From Candidatus Babelota bacterium (GTDB lineage: Bacteria > Babelota > Babeliae > Babelales > Vermiphilaceae), in contig JAJCZC010000035.1 in assembly GCA_029262575.1 (NCBI GenBank), positions 1 to 64,000 of the forward strand: a stretch of 64,000 nucleotides of DNA, in the 5' to 3' direction. Below, piece after piece: positions 43,849-51,952 of this stretch (position 1 is the stretch's first letter; every line of letters begins with the position of its first letter). A program made the translations under genes and the position numbers. The notes below the pieces were generated by a model. The model was not told the origin of the DNA. It did no database searches and saw nothing but the letters and a program-made list of their open reading frames with translations.

Positions 43849-44151
43849 ATGAAGAAAATAGTACGCTTATTGGCAATAGTTTGTGTGACTCAAACATTCG
43901 GCTTGTTTGCAGATAGTCATAATAGCTTCCGCCAAACAAGGCCTTACTATCGTGACCAATCACGTTCAGCGGCTTTTAACGAAAACCAACAACAGCTAAA
44001 TCAGCCTTATGATGCACAATATAGCAATGGCGGCATCATCAGAGGCGCTGAAAATGCAGTTGTCGACACAACTAAGGGAGCTGCTCACTTAGCTGAAGAC
44101 GCTGTCGAGGCACCGGTCAGAGTCCTTGGTAGTATTTTTGGTGGGCGATAA
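43849..44151 (+). CDS. Exported protein with FGGxFGR C-terminus, copy 2
   Basis: 100 residues. Signal peptide MKKIVRLLAIVCVTQTFGLFA, a polar Gln/Asn/Tyr-rich middle and the C-terminal helix IIRGAENAVVDTTKGAAHLA ending in SIFGGR, comparable with IRRTGEATAQATRDAVDVAA in the preceding gene. Likely amphipathic and membrane-associating. AAGGAG ribosome-binding site. Ends at a strong terminator. Confidence 0.75.
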   Translation: MKKIVRLLAIVCVTQTFGLFADSHNSFRQTRPYYRDQSRSAAFNENQQQLNQPYDAQYSNGGIIRGAENAVVDTTKGAAHLAEDAVEAPVRVLGSIFGGR

Positions 44152-44158
44152 AAAATAA

Positions 44159-44193
44159 ATATAGATGCCTTGAGAACATCAAGGCATCTATAT
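44159..44193. terminator. Bidirectional terminator
   Basis: Perfect 15-bp inverted repeat ATATAGATGCCTTGA / TCAAGGCATCTATAT around a 5-nt loop, between convergent genes, with T residues following in one direction and A residues in the other. Confidence 0.85.
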
Positions 44194-44194
44194 T

Positions 44195-44734
44195 TTAGTT
44201 ATTAAGACTACGTAATTTATTTTCAATTGCTGAAATATCATCTTTATGATCATCTAGATGATACCATGCAACTTCTTCACGATCACTCACAATGATAATG
44301 GCTGGAGTTTCGTCAATTTCGACTTTTGAGTTATAAGCAATTTGATATAACGCCTCAACATCAACCAAAACGTATTTAGCATCCGGAAGCACTTCATGCA
44401 GCCTTTGCATTACTTCAATGCATCGAATTCTTTGACTGACTTTATGATAACAGATAATCGATGGCACAGAATGCGACAAAGCTTCAAACTCTAATGCTAT
44501 CATTGCAGGGCTGAAATTCTTTATCATATTATTAAGTGCAATTTCATCTACACCTTCATCTTCCATTAGTTTGTGCAAATTATCGGTCCTAATCAACTGC
44601 ACTACAATTTCTGCAGATTCATTAAGATCCACATAAAATGCATGTTCATGCGGAACTTGCGTTTCTTCTTGAGGCTTTGAGCAAGAACTCAGGAAACCCA
44701 ACAACATAAGGGAATAGATTTGTTTTTTAATCAT
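44195..44734 (-). CDS. Lipoprotein with thioredoxin-like fold, no CxxC
   Basis: 179 residues from the ATG at 44734. A lipobox (LSSC) follows a short signal peptide (MIKKQIYSLMLLGFLSSCSK). The mature part has the strand and helix order of a thioredoxin-like domain (PSIICYHKVSQRIRCIEVMQ, YVLVDVEALYQIAYNS, ETPAIIIVSDREEVAWYHL), including the cis-Pro-like TPA, but without a CxxC active site. It overlaps the end of the symporter gene by 8 nt and is probably co-expressed with it. Could be a binding or chaperone partner. Confidence 0.65.
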   Translation of the reverse strand: MIKKQIYSLMLLGFLSSCSKPQEETQVPHEHAFYVDLNESAEIVVQLIRTDNLHKLMEDEGVDEIALNNMIKNFSPAMIALEFEALSHSVPSIICYHKVSQRIRCIEVMQRLHEVLPDAKYVLVDVEALYQIAYNSKVEIDETPAIIIVSDREEVAWYHLDDHKDDISAIENKLRSLNN

Positions 44735-45938
44735 GTTTGACCTCTTTTTGCACCATAGCGGCAACACATGCATCGGACCAAACATTAATTGCTGTTTCGA
44801 ACATATCGATCAATGCATAAAGTGGCAAAATAACGCCCAGCAGAGCAAGTGGCACATTCATTGCAGCCAACAATGCACCGGATAAGAAATAACACCCCAT
44901 TGGCACTCCAGCATTGCCAATTGCAGCAATTGTTGCAATAAATATCCATAAGATCATATCAAACAAACTAAACACCATCCCGTTACTTTGTGCCACAAAT
45001 AAAACTGTGGTGATAATAAATGCCGCACATGCATTCATATTAATAGTGGAGCATAGCGGTAGGGTGATGTTTGCAATTTTTTCTGAAACGCCAAACGTGC
45101 GCTGAGTATATTCCATTGTCATGGGCAACGCAACATTGGATGATCGGGAAAAGAAGGCAACCGAAAGAGCGGGTGACATCTTTTTGAGTGAATGAAATGG
45201 CTTATAACCTTTCCATTTTAAAAATAGGGGTAAAACAACAAAACCTTGCACAAAATTGGCGAGCATAATACACACAACATATAATGCCAATTGTTTTAAA
45301 CTATCGGTTTTTTGCGTCTGCAGGTTTTCAATGAAAATAACGGTGAATGCCCAAACGCCAATCGGAATCATATAAACAAGCGCTTGCGTGATTTTGAGTA
45401 GTGCCGCAAAAAAACTTGAGAAAAAAAGATTGAGCATATTTTTATTTTTCTCAGGCAATGTTAAGGTGGCAAAACTTAATCCAAGCGCAATCAACATTAT
45501 GCCAATCACATTGTTTTCAGCAAAAGTGGTGACCACATTGGACGGTACCAACTTACACATAAAATCAAAATAACCACCAAAGTCATCGACATCAGTTATA
45601 TTACACACAAAATCTGATGCAGTCGGATCAACAATCAAAAATACGATCAATGCAACGGTAGCGGCTATAAGCGTTGTGGACAACGTATACTTGATCACCT
45701 TTCGACCAATATTGCGCATTTCATCAATGCTCGACATGCCCGAAATAGTCGCCGTTACCGAAAAGAAAATTAAAGGTAAACTAATAAGCTTGAGTAAGCT
45801 GATAACAATATCTGAAACCACATGCGCCGAAGAGAAAAGCTGCGGTATATATAGACCAGTTAATACGCCCAATGTTGCCGCAATAAAGATAAAGCCGTTT
45901 AAAGAGAGCAAATAAGAGAAAAATGAACCTTTTTGCAT
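44727..45938 (-). CDS. Dicarboxylate/amino acid:cation symporter (DAACS)
   Basis: 403 residues, eight or so membrane helices. Matches the SDF family by SRSSNVALPMTMEYTQRTFG (serine-rich re-entrant loop) and LPLCSTINMNACAAFIITTV (the NMDGT-like unwound TM7 reads NMNAC), plus GNAGVPMGCYF. Transports glutamate, aspartate or C4-dicarboxylates with sodium or protons. For an intracellular bacterium it would import host metabolites. Ends inside the following lipoprotein gene. Confidence 0.9.
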   Translation of the reverse strand: MQKGSFFSYLLSLNGFIFIAATLGVLTGLYIPQLFSSAHVVSDIVISLLKLISLPLIFFSVTATISGMSSIDEMRNIGRKVIKYTLSTTLIAATVALIVFLIVDPTASDFVCNITDVDDFGGYFDFMCKLVPSNVVTTFAENNVIGIMLIALGLSFATLTLPEKNKNMLNLFFSSFFAALLKITQALVYMIPIGVWAFTVIFIENLQTQKTDSLKQLALYVVCIMLANFVQGFVVLPLFLKWKGYKPFHSLKKMSPALSVAFFSRSSNVALPMTMEYTQRTFGVSEKIANITLPLCSTINMNACAAFIITTVLFVAQSNGMVFSLFDMILWIFIATIAAIGNAGVPMGCYFLSGALLAAMNVPLALLGVILPLYALIDMFETAINVWSDACVAAMVQKEVKHD

Positions 45939-46102
45939 GACATTCCTTTAAAATTATACAATGTACTCCATACTACTTAATCTAGTCGAGAACAACAGTC
46001 TAAAGCAATGTTTCAAAAAAAACACCCTTTTGCGCAATATATTCATTTAATGTATAATCCTATATAATTACATAACATTTTTAGCTTTATAAGGCGTACT
46101 CT

Positions 46103-46486
46103 ATGACTAAAAAAGCATATTTCCAAGCTTTTTTGATATTTTCAATATGCATTTCTAGCAGTATATATGCTGATGATATCACCATTAATGCCGGCAGCTC
46201 AGAACGCACTTTTGGTGAAATGAATGCAACATTTCTTGTTGCAGCATTAGCTGGAGCTGCAGGCACAATAAAAGGCCTTATAGAAGGCAAGTCCTATTCA
46301 GCCAATTGCGCTCGGCTTACCGGTGCATCAGCGGGTGCATTATTGATTAACACCTGTTATACCCATAACGAAGAGCTTTTAAGGCAATCCAAATCGTTCT
46401 ATGCTGGCATCGGGCTATTGTTTATAACTATATGTTCTTGCCTAAATATTACAAAAACAAAAAATGAAAGGGACAAACATGTATAA
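46103..46486 (+). CDS. Small exported membrane protein, tandem family 1
   Basis: 127 residues. Signal peptide MTKKAYFQAFLIFSICISSSIYA, then a Gly/Ala-rich membrane segment and LLRQSKSFYAGIGLLFITI near the C-terminus. First of three tandem genes with the same plan. Possible -10 boxes (TATAAT at about 46053) lie upstream. Function unknown. Confidence 0.72.
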   Translation: MTKKAYFQAFLIFSICISSSIYADDITINAGSSERTFGEMNATFLVAALAGAAGTIKGLIEGKSYSANCARLTGASAGALLINTCYTHNEELLRQSKSFYAGIGLLFITICSCLNITKTKNERDKHV

Positions 46487-46916
46487 AAAACAATTCATGA
46501 TCGCGTTATTCGTTGGCACAGCTTCAATGATAAGTGCCGAATCAACTTTACAGGAAGAGCTTAGAGACTCTGCTCATAACTTCAAACGTGCAACTTCTCA
46601 TGTTGTTGATCTTACTCTTGCCGGAGCTGTTATTGGCGGATTTTGCCAAGCGCTTTATCATATTATAGGCGATTCAAATAATACCAAAAAATGCAATGAA
46701 GGCATGTCATTAGCAATTGGCTGCTTAGGCCTTTTATTTATCAAGAAAAATTGGAATCCTGATAAAGAAATCTACCAACAAAGCAAATGGTTTAATGCAG
46801 GCCTCGCTCAATTGATGAGTGCATGGGGATGGGATTGCTGGCAACCAATAACATTACACGCAACAAATTCTAATATATTATCAGGAAACGACTTACAAGT
46901 AGAACCATTCAATTAA
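46479..46916 (+). CDS. Small exported membrane protein, tandem family 2
   Basis: 145 residues. Signal peptide MYKKQFMIALFVGTASMISA, one Gly-rich helix, then LAIGCLGLLFIKKNWNPDKE and IYQQSKWFNAGLAQLMS, which align with the neighbours. It overlaps the previous gene by 8 nt; AAAGGGA is the ribosome-binding site, located inside the upstream gene. Likely inserted in the inner or outer membrane. Confidence 0.74.
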   Translation: MYKKQFMIALFVGTASMISAESTLQEELRDSAHNFKRATSHVVDLTLAGAVIGGFCQALYHIIGDSNNTKKCNEGMSLAIGCLGLLFIKKNWNPDKEIYQQSKWFNAGLAQLMSAWGWDCWQPITLHATNSNILSGNDLQVEPFN

Positions 46917-46940
46917 ACAAAAACCAAAGGATATAAACAG

Positions 46941-47318
46941 ATGCATAAAAAATTGTGCGCGCTATTATTAGTGACATCAATTACATGCCAAAGCAATCTG
47001 CAAGCTGCAACATTTGCCGATAAACTTGGTGAACTTACTACAACAATTAAAGAATACGCATCGTATGCAATCGATTGTGGACTTTCTACAGGTGCTGTCA
47101 TTTATGTTGCTGGTGCAATTAAAGAACAGTTAAAAGAGCAGCCAAATCATGTCGAGCAACGCTATTTAATGGAGATGGCCGCAGGACTCTCTGGACTCCT
47201 TTTAATCAAAAAAAATTGGCACAAAGAGAAAAAAATCACTGAACAGTCAATCTTATTCCATACAGGCGTTGGGCTGTTTTGGGGCTCAATTATTGATGCA
47301 ATAATTACCAATCAATGA
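46941..47318 (+). CDS. Small exported membrane protein, tandem family 3
   Basis: 125 residues. Signal peptide MHKKLCALLLVTSITCQSNLQA, a helix, then GLSGLLLIKKNWHKEKKITE and QSILFHTGVGLFWGSI, closely like the middle gene. AAAGGAT precedes the start. A strong terminator follows, closing the three-gene unit. Confidence 0.75.
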   Translation: MHKKLCALLLVTSITCQSNLQAATFADKLGELTTTIKEYASYAIDCGLSTGAVIYVAGAIKEQLKEQPNHVEQRYLMEMAAGLSGLLLIKKNWHKEKKITEQSILFHTGVGLFWGSIIDAIITNQ

Positions 47319-47341
47319 AGAGCAAAATAATTTAGTTGAAG

Positions 47342-47368
47342 GCCTCGTATTCTTACGAGGCTTTTTTT
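47342..47368 (+). terminator. Rho-independent terminator
   Basis: GCCTCGTA (47342-47349), loop TTCT, TACGAGGC (47354-47361) and a run of seven T residues. Confidence 0.92.
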
Positions 47369-47422
47369 ATTGCACCCAATCTATTTCAAGGTGTAGGCTT
47401 TTTATAAAAAAGGAGCAATGCC

Positions 47423-47611
47423 ATGCTGAACGATACCAAATATGACAAAGTTAAATTACTTTATAAATTAAGTAAAATTTGCTGGTTCTTAGAGCAACAT
47501 GCGATAGATAACGCCGAAAAAGAGGGCGATGATAAGGCCGTGCAACGCCTGAAAGAGCTCAAAAATGATATCGAAAAACATCTTGCTTCATTAGAGCCTA
47601 TGTGCAAATAA
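47423..47611 (+). CDS. Small cytoplasmic helical protein
   Basis: 62 residues, no signal peptide: MLNDTKYDKVKLLYKLSKIC and a charged helix (DKAVQRLKELKNDIEKHLAS). AAAGGAG lies upstream. It reads like a short helical hairpin. It ends one nucleotide before the convergent CaaX gene. Function unknown. Confidence 0.7.
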   Translation: MLNDTKYDKVKLLYKLSKICWFLEQHAIDNAEKEGDDKAVQRLKELKNDIEKHLASLEPMCK

Positions 47612-47612
47612 G

Positions 47613-48290
47613 CTACTGTATAGGACAGATCTTATCTTTCCATGTAGGAACGTTTTGTTCATGATGCTCTAAGATGTTTAATATTTTATAAAGCTCATCT
47701 TTGGTTGCCTTACATTGCATTGCATATGCTTCAGATTCATCTGCATTAAAATAAGTTAATGCATGATCCGAGGGCTTTTCAGATTCAACAAACCATCTTT
47801 GCCACCATGAGGTAAGACTAACTGAGGTTTGCATAACATTAGCTCCATTTTGGCACAATGCTTCAACTGCATCAATATTTCCTGCTAAAATTGCATTTTC
47901 AAGCGGTAAGTGCACTGTATGAAATCCAGTAGATCCTTGTATGACAACTTTTTGACCTACTGTCTTTTGCTGCATCGTAGAAACCAACACTTGATGTGTT
48001 TTATTTGGCGTGGCCCCCATATTAATAAGATCTTTTATAAAGTTTTTTGTGTTTTGATATTTACCTCTTGGTGAGGTTGCAACTAAGTTGAGCAACATTG
48101 TGCCATAAGGCTGGCTATCATCAAAGGTTATGCCATCAGAATATTCTTTAAAAGCTTGATGATTATCATCACATATCGATTCATACAATAAAACACAATA
48201 TTGAGGCAAAACCTTATTGTGGCTTGCTGCATGCATACATGAGAAAAAAGAAATTACACAAAAAATTAATATTATTTTTTTTGATATCAT
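47613..48290 (-). CDS. Exported ankyrin-like protein with CaaX box (CPIQ)
   Basis: 225 residues. Signal peptide MISKKIILIFCVISFFSCMHA; ankyrin-like helix pairs with FIKDLINMGATPNKTHQVLV and LPLENAILAGNIDAVEALCQ followed by NGANV. The C-terminus is KICPIQ, a CaaX box with X = Gln (farnesyltransferase type). The next gene upstream has the same plan with CIVQ, so the box is conserved across a tandem duplication. GGAGA precedes the ATG at 48290. Probable host-directed protein; inference. Confidence 0.82.
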   Translation of the reverse strand: MISKKIILIFCVISFFSCMHAASHNKVLPQYCVLLYESICDDNHQAFKEYSDGITFDDSQPYGTMLLNLVATSPRGKYQNTKNFIKDLINMGATPNKTHQVLVSTMQQKTVGQKVVIQGSTGFHTVHLPLENAILAGNIDAVEALCQNGANVMQTSVSLTSWWQRWFVESEKPSDHALTYFNADESEAYAMQCKATKDELYKILNILEHHEQNVPTWKDKICPIQ

Positions 48291-48371
48291 ATCGCTCTCC
48301 AAGTCAGCTAAAAACAGTTCAGGCTAGTTTAATCATCTTGCTTTATGTTGTAAAGCATTGAAAAACAATAT

Positions 48372-49043
48372 TTATTGCACTATACACATTTGCATGCCAG
48401 ATGCTTTTAAATCGGCATCAAACTCTTCATTTTCTTTCATCTTTTCTTCTAATAATTCAATGATTGTGTCCAACTGTTGTTCTGATGCTGGACATACACA
48501 CTGGCCACCTTGCTTTCTATGTTTATATAACTTTGCATGTTCTAGCGCGCTTTCACCAAGCCACTTTGCAATCATGGAAGGATTATAATTCAATGAGCTT
48601 TTTTCTGGGTCAACATTATAAGAAAGTAAAGTTTTCACCGCAACAACATTGCCCACATGAATACTTATATCCAATGGCAACAACCCTGAAACAACCTTAC
48701 ATTCTCGCTTAAATTTACAACTCGCAAATAAAAAATTAATTGAATTTTCAATAACGGAATAAACATCTGGGGCTTTATGCGGACTAACGCCAGCATCAAT
48801 TATTTTTTTGATAAAATAAGAAGTATGCTGAGATTTATTCAGACATGCATAACCTAAGAGGTTGGTTATGTATTTATCATGCGCAAATGTAATGGTTGTG
48901 CATTGCGGCAAAGATTGCATCGAACTATCAAACTGCTCTTTATTTCCTTCTTTAATTGCCTTAACTAGCTTTGTGACGATCTGTTGACCATCTGAAGACA
49001 ACGCAAAAAAACTCACAAATAAAAAACTTAGAACAATTCTCAT
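48372..49043 (-). CDS. Exported ankyrin-like protein with CaaX box (CIVQ)
   Basis: 223 residues. Signal peptide MRIVLSFLFVSFFALSSDG; ankyrin-like segments YFIKKIIDAGVSPHKAPDVY and LPLDISIHVGNVVAVKTLLS-YNVDP; a Cys/charged C-terminal helix ends MQMCIVQ, a CaaX box of the farnesylation type. Aligns along its length with the gene downstream (47613). Start at 49043 because AGAGGTG lies upstream; the longer frame from a TTG has no signal peptide. The two genes are 81 nt apart. Confidence 0.82.
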   Translation of the reverse strand: MRIVLSFLFVSFFALSSDGQQIVTKLVKAIKEGNKEQFDSSMQSLPQCTTITFAHDKYITNLLGYACLNKSQHTSYFIKKIIDAGVSPHKAPDVYSVIENSINFLFASCKFKRECKVVSGLLPLDISIHVGNVVAVKTLLSYNVDPEKSSLNYNPSMIAKWLGESALEHAKLYKHRKQGGQCVCPASEQQLDTIIELLEEKMKENEEFDADLKASGMQMCIVQ

Positions 49044-49228
49044 TAAACACCTCTGGCAATTATCGTAATGCATATAAAATATGTTCGTCCAAGTGTAAGC
49101 AATTCCTAAAAAATTGCAAAATGCCTTCCTTTCTTCTGGCGATATTTTCAATTTGACATAAGCGACCCATCTTATACACTAAAAAATGTATTATAATAAA
49201 ACTTTGGAATAGAGAGAAGGGATAAAAC

Positions 49229-50230
49229 ATGAAAAAAACAATATTATTTATGGCAATATTTGCTATTTTTACGTTTTTTAGCCTTATACACAGTGCATCA
49301 AGCTCAAAGAATGTAGGGCTATCAGAATGGCAACGACAAACATTAAGTCGCTTAATGTCTCAAAAAAGCATACTCGAAAACAAGGGGCATAAGACAACCA
49401 ATATTATTCAAGAACTAGCGGAGGAGCCCTTATTGCGCTTCACTGACACAAAACCCACATCGATAAAAAAAGGCATCAAAAAGTGGGTATCTTCATTCAA
49501 AAGAAGAAAAGACTCTAATCATGCTAGATTTAATACTATAGAGCCCGAAAAAAGGGCAACAATTTTAATAAATTTTATAGGAAGCTTAATCTATGAAAAC
49601 ACAGATTGCAATGAAGTGATAAAAGCTATGAGTATCAGAGTAGCGAACATTATTAAAACAGAAATGATCAAAGAGAGTAACGTTGGTGCAGACATAGATA
49701 TACTCCGAAATCTCATCTTATCTAGTCAAGCTGAGAAAAAAAACAAAATAGCCCAGTATGTGAGCCCATATCTTGGAAACTCTATACAGGACTTAGCAAT
49801 GACAGATAACATGCTCTTTCATAATTTTGACTACAGCGCATTAAAACTCATCCAGCAAAAACTATCTTCAATAAAAAATTTTAATCTTGAGATCGCTCAA
49901 AAAACAAACTTAACATCTATAACCTCTATTTATTTAGGCGAAAATGCTATAATGCATATTGAATCCGGCGCTTTTAATGGATTTAATAAAACCATTAGAC
50001 TGCGATTAAACAATAACAAACTTCACGGTCAACTTGATTCAAAAGCATTTGAAGGACTCTATTCTCTCACGTTTCTCGATCTAAAAGATAACAACATAAC
50101 TGGTGTAATCACTAAAGAGTTTAACAATCTTAAAAACTTAAAATTCATTGATTTGAGGAATAATAATATTACAGAGAATGAGCAAACGCGAATCAAGAAC
50201 GAATTGCCAAACATCAAAATCATATTTTGA
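49229..50230 (+). CDS. Exported leucine-rich-repeat protein
   Basis: 333 residues. Signal peptide MKKTILFMAIFAIFTFFSLIHSA; a helical N-terminal two-thirds with no known domain; then about four leucine-rich repeats near residues 230-330 (IYLGENAIMHIESGAFNGFN, LRLNNNKLHGQLDSKAFEGL, FLDLKDNNITGVITKEFNNL, FIDLRNNNITENEQTRI). LRR proteins bind partners, often host proteins in intracellular bacteria. AAGGGA precedes the start. Confidence 0.85.
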   Translation: MKKTILFMAIFAIFTFFSLIHSASSSKNVGLSEWQRQTLSRLMSQKSILENKGHKTTNIIQELAEEPLLRFTDTKPTSIKKGIKKWVSSFKRRKDSNHARFNTIEPEKRATILINFIGSLIYENTDCNEVIKAMSIRVANIIKTEMIKESNVGADIDILRNLILSSQAEKKNKIAQYVSPYLGNSIQDLAMTDNMLFHNFDYSALKLIQQKLSSIKNFNLEIAQKTNLTSITSIYLGENAIMHIESGAFNGFNKTIRLRLNNNKLHGQLDSKAFEGLYSLTFLDLKDNNITGVITKEFNNLKNLKFIDLRNNNITENEQTRIKNELPNIKIIF

Positions 50231-50271
50231 ATTTTAGAGACTCCGAAGGCATTCGCAAATAGGTGCCTTTT

Positions 50272-50745
50272 TCAATTCATAAGCCAAATCATAAGATTGA
50301 GCCATGTAGCAAAAGCAAGCCAACCGAGATAGGGCGTAAGTAATGCTGCCACAAACATTGAACGTTGGCCAATCATGATAACCAAAGACAAGGTTGTAAT
50401 AAATAATGCAACCGCATCAAACACTGATAACGTAATAAAGTGGCGATAAAAGAAAAGATAGGTCCAAGAAGCATTCAAAAATGCGTTTAATGAAAATAAG
50501 CCCATGATCGCCCAAAAATGAGCATTGCGTTCAAATCGATTCCACACCATAATCACCGCAACAGTAGTCAACACATAAATTACTGTCCACATTGCACCAA
50601 TAAACCAACCTGGTGGGGTATAACTAGGTAGATTCAATGCAAAATACCATTTCATACCAGTGCTTGCATAAAACCTACTCAAAATAGAAATCACAAATGT
50701 GATAACCGAAAAAACAATATAGTTCAACTTAAGTGTAACTTCCAT
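50272..50745 (-). CDS. TspO/MBR-family membrane protein
   Basis: 157 residues, five membrane helices. Family markers: LNLPSYTPPGWFIGAMWTVI (Pro-Pro-Gly-Trp after helix 1), NAFLNASWTYLFFYRH and PYLGWLAFATWLNLMI. TspO binds porphyrins and sterol-like ligands and affects stress responses; it is often found in host-associated bacteria. GGAG precedes the start. It follows the next gene downstream on the same strand by 17 nt. Confidence 0.9.
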   Translation of the reverse strand: MEVTLKLNYIVFSVITFVISILSRFYASTGMKWYFALNLPSYTPPGWFIGAMWTVIYVLTTVAVIMVWNRFERNAHFWAIMGLFSLNAFLNASWTYLFFYRHFITLSVFDAVALFITTLSLVIMIGQRSMFVAALLTPYLGWLAFATWLNLMIWLMN

Positions 50746-50762
50746 GAGGACTCCAATATTTA

Positions 50763-51845
50763 TTATGGCTCAAAATCAAGTAACTCTTGCACGCCCTCGC
50801 ATGCACAACCACATGTGCGATTGAAGATGAACCCTAAGATGCCACACTTTCTTCCGCATAAACACAGGCGCTCATCGCCTTCGATCAATGATTTTATATA
50901 GTCAATTTTTGTTTGATCGGATGCAAAAAGGTGCATTAAACTTTTAACGCCCAATATTTGATTTTTGGCAAATCGATCTTTATTACGATGAAAAAAATCT
51001 TTAGAACTAGTATTTGGGTATTCTGCAAAGCCTACAATGTGCAAACCATTTTTAAGGACCAATTGGCCATCTTTATTTACCAAAATATCATCTTTAATAT
51101 TCCATATACCTGTGGAAACAATAATGTCATAAAGTTCGTCAATTGCACGATTTGGCAGTAAAGAAATAAGGTCTGGCTTATCGCTTAACCGCGTTTGCCC
51201 GGCAACATATCCTTGAACGAGCATAATGTTTTCATCACTTACATCTTTTTTATTGCCCGGGATATAACGCACATATGTGTGAGGAATCGCCACATAATCA
51301 AATGATCTATTTTTTAGCAATTCGGAAGCCAAAAGATGATGAGCTGCGCGACTTGCAGTTTGATAGGTTGCAAATGTATCATTGCCTAAATGCTCTTTTA
51401 TCAATTCATTAAACTTTGCATCATCAGCTAATAATGTGCGATCAACCACACCTTTAGTAGCAAGCATACCCAGTAAACGATGCTTTGGACCAGCAATTTT
51501 AACCAGGTGCCCATTATTCGGCATCTTTAACACATAGTCGCCACTGCTATAATTTTTATAGTTATGTTGAGCAAGAAAATTAGCATCCCTCTCTCTCTTT
51601 TGGTGCCATGCCATAGGATTGCTTAATGCTGCCAATTGGCGCACAACATCTTGGCCGCCAAGTTGATAAAGCCATTCATCAACCTTTACTTTAAGCGCAT
51701 GTGGCATTGAAGGCATCAGCCCATATAATGTATGAGGTGTTATTTTAACACCGTGATATGTTTTAGGTACCTTAAATCGTGCATTAAGGAATAAAGCGCC
51801 AAAAGCACCTTGAATGCAGATAAAAATGATTAATATTCGCTTCAT
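50763..51845 (-). CDS. Exported protein, possibly degenerate kinase-like fold
   Basis: 360 residues. Signal peptide MKRILIIFICIQGAFGA; a cysteine-rich C-terminus (CLCGRKCGILG; RTCGCACEG). Central phrases recall small-molecule/protein kinases: YVLKMPNNGHLVKIAG near the N-lobe, ENIMLVQGYVAGQ at the hinge and GIWNIKDDILVNKDGQLVL where kinases have the catalytic loop (HxDxxxxNILV...DG). The Asp/Asn of catalysis are not clearly kept, so this is a tentative structural guess. AAAGGGAAA precedes the start. Confidence 0.65.
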   Translation of the reverse strand: MKRILIIFICIQGAFGALFLNARFKVPKTYHGVKITPHTLYGLMPSMPHALKVKVDEWLYQLGGQDVVRQLAALSNPMAWHQKRERDANFLAQHNYKNYSSGDYVLKMPNNGHLVKIAGPKHRLLGMLATKGVVDRTLLADDAKFNELIKEHLGNDTFATYQTASRAAHHLLASELLKNRSFDYVAIPHTYVRYIPGNKKDVSDENIMLVQGYVAGQTRLSDKPDLISLLPNRAIDELYDIIVSTGIWNIKDDILVNKDGQLVLKNGLHIVGFAEYPNTSSKDFFHRNKDRFAKNQILGVKSLMHLFASDQTKIDYIKSLIEGDERLCLCGRKCGILGFIFNRTCGCACEGVQELLDFEP

Positions 51846-51952
51846 TATTTTCCCTTTCCCTTTATTCTTACATAATTCATTTTATCAAAACAGACAAAAC
51901 AAAGTAAATAGTTTATTTAAAAAGCTTTTTAGCACTTTGGAGGCGATTAACT

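Noticed and set aside
48230-48290. FFSC in the 47613 protein as a lipobox
   Set aside because: The residues before Cys do not fit the lipobox and HA-A follows as an ordinary signal peptidase I site.
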